Source of the DNA: Actinomycetota bacterium
GTDB lineage: Bacteria; Actinomycetota; Acidimicrobiia; Acidimicrobiales; Ilumatobacteraceae
DNA: 38,107 bases
Assembly (NCBI GenBank): GCA_009703055.1
Contig: WLGW01000011.1
Coordinates: forward strand, 1-38,107
Reading direction: 5' to 3'
Positions 7,915 to 15,604 of the stretch are shown here, piece after piece. The notes under the pieces are model-generated. The model worked only from the letters and a program-made list of their open reading frames with translations, was not told the DNA's origin and did not search any database. The translations under genes were made by a program, and so were the position numbers. Positions within the stretch are counted from its first letter, which is position 1. Every line of letters starts with the position of its first letter.

Positions 7915-9108
7915 ATGAATAACGAGCAGAAGAAGCCAAAGACCTTCCGCCGCACTCTGCAGATTCTTGCAGTTGCTGTGGTTGTCTACTTCTTTGTGCT
8001 CCCTCTCATCCCTGGTTTTCGTCAGGCAGTGAGAGACCTGAACACGATTAATCCGTACCTCTTATTGGTGGGTATCGGGCTGCAAGGTTTCTCGCTCTTT
8101 GCATATTCTTTGTTGACGCGTGCAGCTCTCGGAGACCAAGGCGAGAGAATTAGCCGCGGCCGACTTTTTCGAATCCAACTCAGCACAAAGGCTTTGGGAA
8201 ACATTGTTCCCGGTGGAAGCGCAGCGAGTTCTGCTCTTGGTTATCGACTCATCACAATGTGCGGCATCCCTGGGCCTGACGCTGCATTCGCGTTGGCAAC
8301 AGCAGGTATCGGCTCTGCAGTAGTTCTCAATCTCATTTTGTGGTTTGGTCTCATCATCTCGATTCCATTCCGTGGCGTCAACGCCGCATATGGAACTGCA
8401 GCAATCGTCGGTGTCATCTTCATGGCCTTTGCTGCATTCCTCATCTTCGGACTGCTCGAAGGTCAGGGTCGATCAGAGCGAATCGTTCGCGCGATTGCAC
8501 GTCGTTTCCGTTTTGATGAGCAACATGCAGCTGAAGTTTTGGCTCATCTCGGTTCTCGAATTGAGGGCTTGATTCTCGATAAGAAGTTGTTGCGCAGAGT
8601 TCTGGGATGGGCGACAGTGAACTGGTTGCTAGATGCGTTTTCTCTGTGGGTGTTCTTGCGTGCATTCGGCGGCGATGTGGGGTTTGACGGACTCATCGTT
8701 GCCTTCGGCATCGCAAATGTGTTTTCTGTTGTGCCCATTACGCCAGGTGGTCTCGGTTTGGTGGAAGGCATCTACATTCCATCTCTTGTCGGCTTTGGTC
8801 TGGCGCGACGCACTGCAACCGTCGGAGTTCTTTCGTATCGCGTTGCTCAGTATTGGTTGCCCATCGTCGTTGGGTGGGTTTGCTACCTGTCATTACGAGT
8901 CGGGCCGTTTGCTATCGACCGCAAACACCGGTTGCAACCAATCTCTCGACTGGCACAGTCGCAGACCGAACGCGGTCTCAGCACGGTGGATTGGGTGGAG
9001 AGATACGCCCCGAAAGACAGAACGGGGCAGTTCCCGATGCCTGCTTTTGAACCAGGCGACCTCGAGTTTGAAGGTGACGATACGGATGGCTCGCCTCGTC
9101 CCCACTAG
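7915..9108 (+). CDS. YbhN/UPF0104-family integral membrane protein (flippase-like domain)
   Basis: A 397-residue polytopic membrane protein of the lysylphosphatidylglycerol-synthase-TM (flippase-like) family. I see about eight hydrophobic segments, starting with ILAVAVVVYFFVLPLIP near residue 20. The family hallmarks are present: GNIVPGGSAASSALGYRL in the first half and VVPITPGGLGLVEG in the second. A hydrophilic C-terminal tail of about 70 residues (TERGLSTVDWVERYAPKDRT onward) is likely cytoplasmic. Members are thought to move lipid-linked substrates, but the substrate is unknown here. ATG at 7915 is favoured over upstream in-frame starts because CACGAT (7902-7907) lies 7 bases away. The stop codon TAG is at the same time the start of the next gene's -10 hexamer. 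Confidence 0.85.
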   Translation: MNNEQKKPKTFRRTLQILAVAVVVYFFVLPLIPGFRQAVRDLNTINPYLLLVGIGLQGFSLFAYSLLTRAALGDQGERISRGRLFRIQLSTKALGNIVPGGSAASSALGYRLITMCGIPGPDAAFALATAGIGSAVVLNLILWFGLIISIPFRGVNAAYGTAAIVGVIFMAFAAFLIFGLLEGQGRSERIVRAIARRFRFDEQHAAEVLAHLGSRIEGLILDKKLLRRVLGWATVNWLLDAFSLWVFLRAFGGDVGFDGLIVAFGIANVFSVVPITPGGLGLVEGIYIPSLVGFGLARRTATVGVLSYRVAQYWLPIVVGWVCYLSLRVGPFAIDRKHRLQPISRLAQSQTERGLSTVDWVERYAPKDRTGQFPMPAFEPGDLEFEGDDTDGSPRPH

Positions 9109-9119
9109 CGTTTGCTCTC

Positions 9120-9635
9120 ATGACAACACATGAGCGCCCCTTTGGCCGTTATCTCGAAGACTTTGTTCCCGGCGACGTATTTCGTCACTGGCCTGGAAAA
9201 ACAATCACGGAGTATGACGACCATCTCTTTTGCATGATCACCATGAACCATCACCCACTGCACACCAATGATTGGTTCGCTAAGGAAAGTGTTCAGGGTC
9301 GCAACGTTGTTGTTGGCAACTTGGTGTACTCACTTGTCTTGGGCATGAGCGTGCCCGACGTCAGTGGCGCAGCCATTGCGAACTTGGAAGTGGAAACACT
9401 GCAGCACAAGTTCCCAACGTTCCATGGCGACACCATTCATGCAGAGACTCGCGTTCTTGAAATCAATGAGAGCAAGTCGAAGAACGATCGCGGAACAGTT
9501 CTTGTTGAGACAAAAGGCTTCAACCAGGACGGCAAAGAAGTGTGTTACTTCCGTCGTCGCGTCATGGTGTGGAAGCGTGAGTTCGCGCCAGAGCGTCGCC
9601 GTCCATACGACGGAACGGAAGTGTGGGGCGAGTAA
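9120..9635 (+). CDS. MaoC-family hydratase, possible mesaconyl-CoA hydratase
   Basis: A 171-residue single hot-dog-fold protein of the MaoC dehydratase family. It begins GRYLEDFVPGDVFRHWPGKT and carries TMNHHPLHTNDWFA, the hydratase-type active-site segment, then FHGDTIHAETRVLE and a C-terminal VCYFRRRVMVWK. In actinobacteria close relatives sit beside CitE-like lyases and acyl-CoA dehydrogenases (for example the CitE-MaoC-FadE grouping in mycobacteria and ethylmalonyl-CoA pathway clusters). Hydration of mesaconyl-CoA to beta-methylmalyl-CoA would connect the dehydrogenase at 5162 with the lyase at 3398. TAGCGT (9106-9111), overlapping the previous stop codon, lies 8 bases before the ATG. The family is clear; the substrate is inferred from context. 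Confidence 0.8.
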   Translation: MTTHERPFGRYLEDFVPGDVFRHWPGKTITEYDDHLFCMITMNHHPLHTNDWFAKESVQGRNVVVGNLVYSLVLGMSVPDVSGAAIANLEVETLQHKFPTFHGDTIHAETRVLEINESKSKNDRGTVLVETKGFNQDGKEVCYFRRRVMVWKREFAPERRRPYDGTEVWGE

Positions 9636-10492
9636 GCCGCCACGACCGCATCGCCACGGGCCTCATTGAATGGGGCAGCGGATCACTGCGTGATTTGCCG
9701 TGGCGGCGCACCAACAGTGCATGGCATGTCCTCGTGAGCGAGGTCATGTTGCAACAGACCTCTGTTGCTCGCGTGCTTCCGAAGTACGAGAACTTCATTG
9801 CAGAATTTCCCACGCCCGGACACATGGCAAACGCGTCGCTCGGCGATGCGCTTGCATTGTGGTCCGGGCTTGGCTATCCGCGCCGATGCCGCAACTTGCG
9901 TGAGACCGCAATTGTTCTTGCTCGCGATTTCGACGGCGTGATGCCATCAACCTTGGATGAACTTCTCGCACTTCCAGGGATTGGTCAATACACAGCGCGA
10001 GCGATTCTTGCGTTTGCACATCGCCAAGACGTTGCAGTTGTCGATGTCAACGTGTCGCGTGTTTTGTCGCGACTTGAAGGGGAGCCGCTCAAGGCTCGTG
10101 CATTGCAGCAGTTAGCAGATCAGCTCGTTCCTGAGGGATTGGGCTGGGACTGGAACCAAGTGATGATGGACTTTGGTGCACGTCACTGCACTGTTCGTTC
10201 TCCTCAGTGCACCGCATGCCCAGTGAAGAAACAATGCAAGTGGCATGGGGTGGGCGATGATCCTGCGCCTTTGTCTGCTGGTGCGAGTAAGCCGCAAGCA
10301 AAGTTTGAGGGGTCGGACCGCCAAGCTCGAGGTCGAGCAATGCGTGCAGTGAACGATGGCGTGGCAACACAAAAGGCAATTGTTCGTGCGATGAGTTTGG
10401 AACACGATGTTGCCCGCGCAACAAAACTTCTTGAAGCGTTAGTGAACGAAGGTCTCCTTCTTCGTTCGGGTGCTCGGTTTACTTTGCCGTAA
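9623..10492 (+). CDS. mutY: A/G-specific adenine glycosylase MutY
   Basis: A 289-residue base-excision-repair glycosylase that removes adenine mispaired with 8-oxoguanine. It shows SEVMLQQTSVARVLPKY with the catalytic Glu, the helix-hairpin-helix LLALPGIGQYTARAI followed by the catalytic Asp in VVDVNVSRVL, and a [4Fe-4S] motif C-x6-C-x2-C-x5-C (CTVRSPQCTACPVKKQC). The C-terminal 8-oxoG recognition domain is short or missing, as is common in actinobacterial forms. The likely GTG start at 9623 overlaps the end of the MaoC gene by 13 bases, suggesting translational coupling; no nearer start is obvious. Its last 14 bases overlap the convergent hydrolase gene. Confidence 0.9.
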   Translation: MGRVSRHDRIATGLIEWGSGSLRDLPWRRTNSAWHVLVSEVMLQQTSVARVLPKYENFIAEFPTPGHMANASLGDALALWSGLGYPRRCRNLRETAIVLARDFDGVMPSTLDELLALPGIGQYTARAILAFAHRQDVAVVDVNVSRVLSRLEGEPLKARALQQLADQLVPEGLGWDWNQVMMDFGARHCTVRSPQCTACPVKKQCKWHGVGDDPAPLSAGASKPQAKFEGSDRQARGRAMRAVNDGVATQKAIVRAMSLEHDVARATKLLEALVNEGLLLRSGARFTLP

Positions 10493-11357
10493 CCCAGTCA
10501 ATAATCAGCTTGTTGACTTCTGCTGGCTTTTCGAGCTGCAGGAAGTGACCTGCCCCTTCAACAATCTTCAACGTGGCCCATGGGCTCAAGGTGCGCATCG
10601 ATTCTGCAACTTCGCGGCCGATGCAGCCGTCGTCGGCTCCATGTAAGTACAGCGTGGGTTGCGGTAGTTCGCCACCACCTGCCGCTTGAATCGCATTGTA
10701 TTTTTCGTCGCGTGGCCCTGCACCAATGTTGCATCGGTAATAGCCCAAGGCCGCGGTGAGATTCTCAGGTGTGCGCAGGCAGGCCTTGCAGTTCTCTGCG
10801 TCCACAGCGCCGTCATGGTTGGGCGACCAGTCGCGCCACAACATGTCGATGTATGCAAGGTCGTTTGAAGGAACAACGATGTCAGACAGTGGGTGTTGGA
10901 AATAGAACATGTACCAACTCCGCTTGATCTGATCAAGGTTGTTAACGAAGGCTGCACCGATGGCAGGTCCCGGTGGAACTGCCATTCCAACAACGCGCTT
11001 CCAACGATCTGGTTCGCTCGCTGCTGCTCCGTACACACTGGGTGCGCCCCAGTCATGGCCGATGATCACGGCATCGCCGTCTCCACCAAGTGCGGCGTGA
11101 AGAGCATTGGCGTCAGCGGACAGCGCACCTGTTTGGTACAGGCCGTCAGGAGCAATTGAAGTGGGGGCATAGCCGCGGGTGAAAGGTGCGACTGCACGGA
11201 AACCTGCCTGTGCCAATTCGGGAAGAAGATGACGCCAACTATGGGCTGAATCAGGAAAGCCATGCAGGCACAAGGCGAGTGGTCCAGTTCCACATTCGAG
11301 GTACGTGAAGTCAATGCCGTTCGCAGTAACTGTGCCGGTGGAGATTTCGTAAGCCAT
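10479..11357 (-). CDS. Alpha/beta hydrolase, epoxide-hydrolase/haloalkane-dehalogenase type
   Basis: A 292-residue soluble alpha/beta hydrolase. The oxyanion-hole motif LCLHGFPDSAHSW is followed by VIIGHDWGAPSV, where the nucleophile is Asp rather than Ser; this is typical of epoxide hydrolases and dehalogenases. YLHGADDGCIG probably supplies the acid and GAGHFLQLEKP the catalytic His. The lid with two Tyr residues cannot be assigned by eye, so the natural substrate is unknown. TACCGT (11364-11369, minus strand) lies 6 bases upstream of the ATG. It converges on mutY with a 14-bp overlap and diverges from the metallo-hydrolase gene at 11460. Confidence 0.85.
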   Translation of the reverse strand: MAYEISTGTVTANGIDFTYLECGTGPLALCLHGFPDSAHSWRHLLPELAQAGFRAVAPFTRGYAPTSIAPDGLYQTGALSADANALHAALGGDGDAVIIGHDWGAPSVYGAAASEPDRWKRVVGMAVPPGPAIGAAFVNNLDQIKRSWYMFYFQHPLSDIVVPSNDLAYIDMLWRDWSPNHDGAVDAENCKACLRTPENLTAALGYYRCNIGAGPRDEKYNAIQAAGGGELPQPTLYLHGADDGCIGREVAESMRTLSPWATLKIVEGAGHFLQLEKPAEVNKLIIDWVTAK

Positions 11358-11459
11358 GTGTCAACGGTAGTCCTGATGTCTGCGACAGGCGTCACTAAGA
11401 CAAACGTGTACAACGGGAGAAGACCTCCGTAGCGTTTGGGTGATGGGGGCAAGGTCGTT

Positions 11460-12287
11460 ATGAAAGTGACGTTTTACGGCGTGCGTGGTTCAACGCCATG
11501 TCACGGACCCTCCACTGCAAAGTACGGCGGCAATACATCATGTGTCGCAGTTGAAGCCGAAGGTCAACGTCCACTTCTTCTGGATTTGGGTACTGGCTTG
11601 CGCTACTTCGGTTCGGACTATGCCGAGAGAACTCCCGACCCGCTGGATGCTGTTGCACTCGTGACGCATCTTCATTGGGATCACATTCAAGGTTTCCCAT
11701 TCTTCGGACCAATTCTTCAAGACGGTGCTCGTCTTGAATTGTTTGGCCCACAACAGGAAGATGGCACCTCGTTTATGCGTTCGGTATCGAATGCAATTCG
11801 CCAGCCAACTTTTCCAGTTGAACTTCATGACCTTCGCGGCAAGTTCGACTTCCATGATGTCGCTGACAATGACTTCATGATTGATGGATATTCAGTGAAG
11901 TCCCGTTTAGTTCCGCACATCGGACCTACCGTTGGATATCGCATTGAATTTGGCGGAGCGAGCATCGCTTACATTTCCGACCATCAACAGCCGTACGACG
12001 GTTCCTTTGCTCTTCCTGAGGGCGTTCGTGAATTGGCACAAGGTGTTGATCTTCTGATTCATGATTCGCAATACACGGCTCGTGAGTTTGAAACGAAGAA
12101 GACCTGGGGTCATTGCACAGCAGAGTTTGCAATTGCGACCGCAATGGCTTGCAATGCTCGTCGTCTCGCTCTGTATCACCATGATCCCGATCGCACTGAT
12201 GATGAACTCGATGCTGTGAAGGCATGTGAAGCAAGCGGTGCCACCGAGGTTTTCGTTGCACGTGAGGGCGCAACAATCTTCCTGTGA
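11460..12287 (+). CDS. Metallo-beta-lactamase-fold hydrolase
   Basis: A 275-residue metallo-hydrolase. It starts MKVTFYGVRGSTPCHGPST, has LLDLGTGLRYFG, and carries the zinc-binding motif THLHWDHIQGFPFF (HxHxDH). The remaining ligands are probably the His of VPHIGPT, the Asp of AYISDH and the His of YHHDPDRTD. The overall pattern is that of the PhnP/phosphodiesterase-like branch rather than a beta-lactamase; there is no signal peptide. The substrate may be a cyclic phosphodiester, but this is a family-level guess. A TAGCGT element at 11430-11435 would give an mRNA with a short leader, and a purine-rich GGGGGCAAGG precedes the ATG at 11460. Confidence 0.85.
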   Translation: MKVTFYGVRGSTPCHGPSTAKYGGNTSCVAVEAEGQRPLLLDLGTGLRYFGSDYAERTPDPLDAVALVTHLHWDHIQGFPFFGPILQDGARLELFGPQQEDGTSFMRSVSNAIRQPTFPVELHDLRGKFDFHDVADNDFMIDGYSVKSRLVPHIGPTVGYRIEFGGASIAYISDHQQPYDGSFALPEGVRELAQGVDLLIHDSQYTAREFETKKTWGHCTAEFAIATAMACNARRLALYHHDPDRTDDELDAVKACEASGATEVFVAREGATIFL

Positions 12288-12310
12288 CCGAGGTGGTCTA
12301 CTGTGGGCAT

Positions 12311-12805
12311 GTGACCACAGAGATTGATTCAGCCCAATTCCGCGCAGTGCTCGGACATGTTCCCACTTCAGTGGTCGTGGTAACGGGCGTCGACAAGTCG
12401 GGAAAGCCATTTGGCATCACCATCGGCTCTTTTGTCTCGGTCTCACTAGAGCCGCCATTGGTTGGCTTCCTGCCTGGAACAAAGTCTCGCTCGTGGGCAT
12501 CAATCGCAGAGTCAGGAAATTTCTGCGTCAATGTGCTGGGCGCCCAACATGAAGAGTTCTGCTGGCGCTTTGCGAAAGAAGGCGACGACAAGTTTGATGG
12601 CGTCGATTGGACTCCATCGGCCTTAGGTAGCCCGGTTTTGCCTGGTGTGATTGCAACAATCGATTGTTCGTTGGATTCAGAGACCGAAGTGGGCGATCAT
12701 TATTTCGTTGTGGGTCGCGTCAACTCGTTGCGACATGAAGACAATGTCGCAAATGCCATGGTGTTCTTCCGCGGCAAAGTTGTAAGCGCTGAACATCCTG
12801 GCTGA
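12311..12805 (+). CDS. Flavin reductase family protein (FMN-binding)
   Basis: A 164-residue flavin-reductase-like (PF01613) protein with a split beta-barrel. Typical segments are FRAVLGHVPTSVVVVTGVD, FGITIGSFVSVSLEPPLVGF, SGNFCVNVLGAQHEEFCWRFA and the C-terminal EVGDHYFVVGRV. Members supply reduced FMN to two-component monooxygenases. GTG at 12311 is chosen over an in-frame GTG at 12284 because TACTGT (12299-12304) lies 6 bases upstream and the extra N-terminal residues match nothing in the family. The membrane-protein gene at 12809 follows after 3 bases, so the two are cotranscribed. Confidence 0.85.
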   Translation: MTTEIDSAQFRAVLGHVPTSVVVVTGVDKSGKPFGITIGSFVSVSLEPPLVGFLPGTKSRSWASIAESGNFCVNVLGAQHEEFCWRFAKEGDDKFDGVDWTPSALGSPVLPGVIATIDCSLDSETEVGDHYFVVGRVNSLRHEDNVANAMVFFRGKVVSAEHPG

Positions 12806-12808
12806 CAC

Positions 12809-13186
12809 ATGATTGCTCGTCTGTGTGCCGGTGTTGTCGGCGTATTGATTGCACTTGCAGGTGCAGCAAAGGTGACCGATTACAAGCAGTGGAAGCTCGA
12901 CGCTCGCGCTCAAGGTGTGTGGCCGATCGTTGCTGTGGTGTTGCCGCCTCTTGAACTATTGCTCGGTGCACTATTGATTGTGCTTGCACCATCGCCTCAG
13001 GTGTTGGGTGCAGCAACGTTGTTGCTGTTGATATTCACAGCGTTCTTGCTTGCACAAATTGCCACAAAGTCTGCGGTGCCGTGTGCGTGTTTCGGGAGCA
13101 AAAGCAAACGACCACCTTCCATGCGTGACGTTGCTCGCAACCTTGCGTTGATGGCATCACTTTTCGTCGCGGCAGTTCTGAGCTAA
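12809..13186 (+). CDS. MauE/DoxX-like membrane protein with CxCxG motif
   Basis: A 125-residue integral membrane protein with four hydrophobic segments, roughly residues 4-22, 40-60, 64-85 and 108-124. Between the third and fourth lies SAVPCACFGSKSK, a Cys pair in the place where MauE-type and DoxX-like proteins carry redox-active cysteines. MauE itself helps mature methylamine dehydrogenase; most actinobacterial relatives are of unknown role and are thought to take part in thiol or quinone redox chemistry. It is coupled to the flavin reductase gene (3-bp gap), so it may share a redox job with it. Fold assignment is good, function inferred. Confidence 0.7.
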   Translation: MIARLCAGVVGVLIALAGAAKVTDYKQWKLDARAQGVWPIVAVVLPPLELLLGALLIVLAPSPQVLGAATLLLLIFTAFLLAQIATKSAVPCACFGSKSKRPPSMRDVARNLALMASLFVAAVLS

Positions 13187-13190
13187 CGAT

Positions 13191-15215
13191 TTACGAGACG
13201 CTGAAAATGGCAAACGACAATGTTCGTGCTTCGTCACGCCATTGTTCGTAACGACCAGAAGGGCCACCGTGCCCAGCCCCCATCTCGCATTTGAAGACCA
13301 CGTGCGTATCGGGTGATTCATGGCGCAGTCGTGCAACCCACTTAGCTGGTTCGTGATAACTCACGCGCGGATCATTGAGTCCGGCTGTCACATACAGGGC
13401 GGGGTACGACACCTTCGTAGTGTTGTCGTAGGGCGAGTAACTAAGGATGTAGGACGCAAATGGTTCTTCACGTGGGTCGCCCCACTCTTCCCACTCGGTA
13501 ATGGTGAGGGGCAATGTTGGGTCACTCATGGTGTTCACTACATCGACGAAAGGCACCTCAGCTATTGCGCCCGCAAATCGTGTGGGCGACATAGTGATGC
13601 AAGCACCGACAAGAAGACCGCCGGCACTGCCGCCACGAACGACCAGTTTGTTTCCATCACAGATTGCTGAATCAGCGAGGTGGGTTGCGCAGGCAATGGT
13701 GTCGACAAATGTGTTGCGCTTCTTGAGAAGTTTTCCGTCGTTGTACCAATGACGTCCCATCTCGCCGCCGCCACGTGGGTGAGCCAACGCCCACACCCAG
13801 CCGCGATCAAGGAGAGACAATCTCGCGATGGAAAACCAGGGCGGCGTTGAGATCTCGTAGGAGCCATATGCATACACAACAGCAGGCGCGGTTCCATCGA
13901 GTGGAGTGTTCACATGGCGAACAATGTCAAGGGGAACTTTCGTACCGTCAGCAGATGTAGCCCACAAACGTTCAGAAACATATTGGGACAGATCCGTGTC
14001 AAGAACTTCCGTTTGCTTTAGTGGTGTCAGTTGTTGTGTTTCGAGCGAATACCACGCAGTGGTGTTAGGTGCAGTCAATGATTGGTAACTCAGCCTGATT
14101 CCATCTGCATCCCAATCGGGATTCGCATCAATCTCGGCTTCATGGGGTTCGTTGAGAATATGAATTTTCGTGGCGAGGCCACCGGGTGACACGACGGAGA
14201 TGACTTGTTGCCCTTCGATCCATCGCTGCATCAACGCAAACGTATGAAAGCAATCAAACTGTGTAATTCGTTGACCATCGATGTGCTGAATCAGTGTCGA
14301 CCACACGCTGGGTTGATCAACCGGAGCTGTCATCACTTGAAAGTCGACTGCATTCAAGTTGGTCGTGATGGCGAATACGTCACCCCAGTGGTCAACTTGG
14401 TATTCCACGTCGTCACGGCGCGGTGCAATTGACTGCGGTGGGAGCGTGGGTTGTGCGGCGTTCACCACCCAGCATTCGCTTGATGTCTTGCTTGAAGAAT
14501 CGATGATGATCCACTCGCCCGAGCGACTTGCGCCGACTCCAACAAAGAATCGTTCATCGGGCTCTTCCAAAACAACAACATCATCGGATGCAGCAGTGCC
14601 GATGCGATGGCGCCACACCTTGTCGGGGCGCATGGCTTCGTCAGCAGTGACGTAGAAAAGCCACTCATCGTTCTGAGACCACGCAGTGCCACCCCATGTG
14701 GTGTTGGGGATCTCGTCTGTTAGTTCTACCCCTGTAATGAGGTCGCGAATTCGCAAGGTGTACATCTCGCTGCCATCAATATCGCTCGACCAAGCAAGCA
14801 AGAATCCATTGTTGGAGACATCAAAGGCACTGAGTGAGAAGTACTCGGCATCGGCAGCTTCAGCGTTCTCATCGAGCAGCACATTCTCGCTTGAGGTAGC
14901 TGCTGTCCGGCCTCGTGAATGGATCGCGTATGACTTCCCAGTTTCGGTGCGAGAGGAGTACCACCAGCCCCGATGAAGAACGGGATAGCTGGAGTCGTCT
15001 TCTTTGACACGAGATTTGATCTCCTGAAAAATGGATTCGACCTTGTCGGACTGCATTGCGAAGAACTCGTCGGCCCAGGAATTCTCTGCCTCGAGATAGG
15101 CGAGAGTGTCGGGGTCTTCCTTGCCCAAGAGCCAGGAGTACGGGTCGTTGACATCTCCGGTCACCCGGGTGCGAATGGAGTCACGGCGGGGAGCACGTGG
15201 GGTGGCAGAAGTCAT
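13191..15215 (-). CDS. Oligopeptidase B (S9 family serine peptidase)
   Basis: A 674-residue cytoplasmic prolyl-oligopeptidase-family enzyme of the oligopeptidase B type, which cleaves short peptides after Arg or Lys. It opens with RRDSIRTRVTGDVNDPYSWL, then a seven-bladed beta-propeller gating domain, then the catalytic hydrolase domain. The triad is visible: Ser530 in RGGSAGGLL, Asp615 in GLNDPRVSYHE and His649 in GAGHGGPSGR (approximate numbering). APAVVYAYGSYEIS and RGWVWALAHPRGGGEMGR are standard signatures. ATG at 15215 is preferred over an in-frame ATG at 15236 because TAGCCT (15223-15228, minus strand) lies 7 bases before it. It diverges from the ferredoxin gene. Confidence 0.92.
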   Translation of the reverse strand: MTSATPRAPRRDSIRTRVTGDVNDPYSWLLGKEDPDTLAYLEAENSWADEFFAMQSDKVESIFQEIKSRVKEDDSSYPVLHRGWWYSSRTETGKSYAIHSRGRTAATSSENVLLDENAEAADAEYFSLSAFDVSNNGFLLAWSSDIDGSEMYTLRIRDLITGVELTDEIPNTTWGGTAWSQNDEWLFYVTADEAMRPDKVWRHRIGTAASDDVVVLEEPDERFFVGVGASRSGEWIIIDSSSKTSSECWVVNAAQPTLPPQSIAPRRDDVEYQVDHWGDVFAITTNLNAVDFQVMTAPVDQPSVWSTLIQHIDGQRITQFDCFHTFALMQRWIEGQQVISVVSPGGLATKIHILNEPHEAEIDANPDWDADGIRLSYQSLTAPNTTAWYSLETQQLTPLKQTEVLDTDLSQYVSERLWATSADGTKVPLDIVRHVNTPLDGTAPAVVYAYGSYEISTPPWFSIARLSLLDRGWVWALAHPRGGGEMGRHWYNDGKLLKKRNTFVDTIACATHLADSAICDGNKLVVRGGSAGGLLVGACITMSPTRFAGAIAEVPFVDVVNTMSDPTLPLTITEWEEWGDPREEPFASYILSYSPYDNTTKVSYPALYVTAGLNDPRVSYHEPAKWVARLRHESPDTHVVFKCEMGAGHGGPSGRYEQWRDEARTLSFAIFSVS

Positions 15216-15222
15216 GCAGTGC

Positions 15223-15249
15223 AGGCTAAAGCCCATGGGCAGGTACCGT
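15223..15249. promoter_or_regulatory. Divergent leaderless-type promoters, peptidase and ferredoxin
   Basis: The minus-strand TAGCCT (15223-15228) is 7 bases from the peptidase ATG at 15215. The plus-strand TACCGT (15244-15249) is 7 bases from the ferredoxin GTG at 15257. The whole intergenic space is about 41 bases, so both promoters must draw their -35 contacts from each other's territory. Confidence 0.55.
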
Positions 15250-15256
15250 CCTAAGG

Positions 15257-15499
15257 GTGCGCGTATGGATTGACCAAGACCTCTGCACGGGGGATGGACT
15301 GTGTGTTGACCATTGCCCTGACGTCTTTGTGCAGATGGAAGACGGCATCGCGTACGTTGCAGAACGCGGCGAGCCTCTGAATGATCCAGGCGGGTCGGGG
15401 TCGTTGGCTGAGGTCACTGAGCGAGATATGGCCGATGTGGTGTTGGCGGCTGATGTGTGCCCGGGTGAGTGCATCTTCATTGAGCTAGACAGCCTGTGA
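15257..15499 (+). CDS. Small ferredoxin with Asp at the second cluster-ligand position
   Basis: An 80-residue ferredoxin. Its cluster motif is C10-x5-C16-x3-C20-P with Asp13 (CTGDGLCVDHCPDVF) where a normal [4Fe-4S] ferredoxin has Cys; C68 followed by Pro completes the set and C72 is extra. The same C-x2-D-x2-C arrangement is known from Pyrococcus furiosus ferredoxin, where Asp binds the fourth iron and the cluster can switch between [3Fe-4S] and [4Fe-4S]. In actinobacteria such proteins often feed cytochrome P450s, but no P450 lies in this window. GTG at 15257 is supported by TACCGT 7 bases upstream. The HxlR regulator follows, separated by a palindrome that begins on the last base of the stop codon. 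Confidence 0.88.
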   Translation: MRVWIDQDLCTGDGLCVDHCPDVFVQMEDGIAYVAERGEPLNDPGGSGSLAEVTERDMADVVLAADVCPGECIFIELDSL

Positions 15500-15514
15500 A
15501 GTACTTAAGTACTT
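15499..15514. promoter_or_regulatory. Perfect 16-bp palindrome, likely operator
   Basis: AAGTACTTAAGTACTT reads the same on both strands and is also a tandem repeat of AAGTACTT. It begins at the last base of the ferredoxin stop codon and lies about 90 bases before the HxlR gene. HxlR-family regulators such as YodB bind palindromes rich in TAC/GTA, so autoregulation by the downstream protein is a reasonable inference. Confidence 0.55.
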
Positions 15515-15604
15515 AATTGACTAGAGAGTCATTTCTCTATTTGGATAAATGCCAGTGGCGTAATTCCCTAAATGCGACACACCTCACACCTATGGTTGTG
15601 ATGC

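Noticed and set aside
12284-12310. An earlier GTG start for the flavin reductase gene overlapping the upstream stop
   Set aside because: TACTGT followed after 6 bases by GTG at 12311 fits the window-wide start pattern, and the nine extra residues do not belong to the family.
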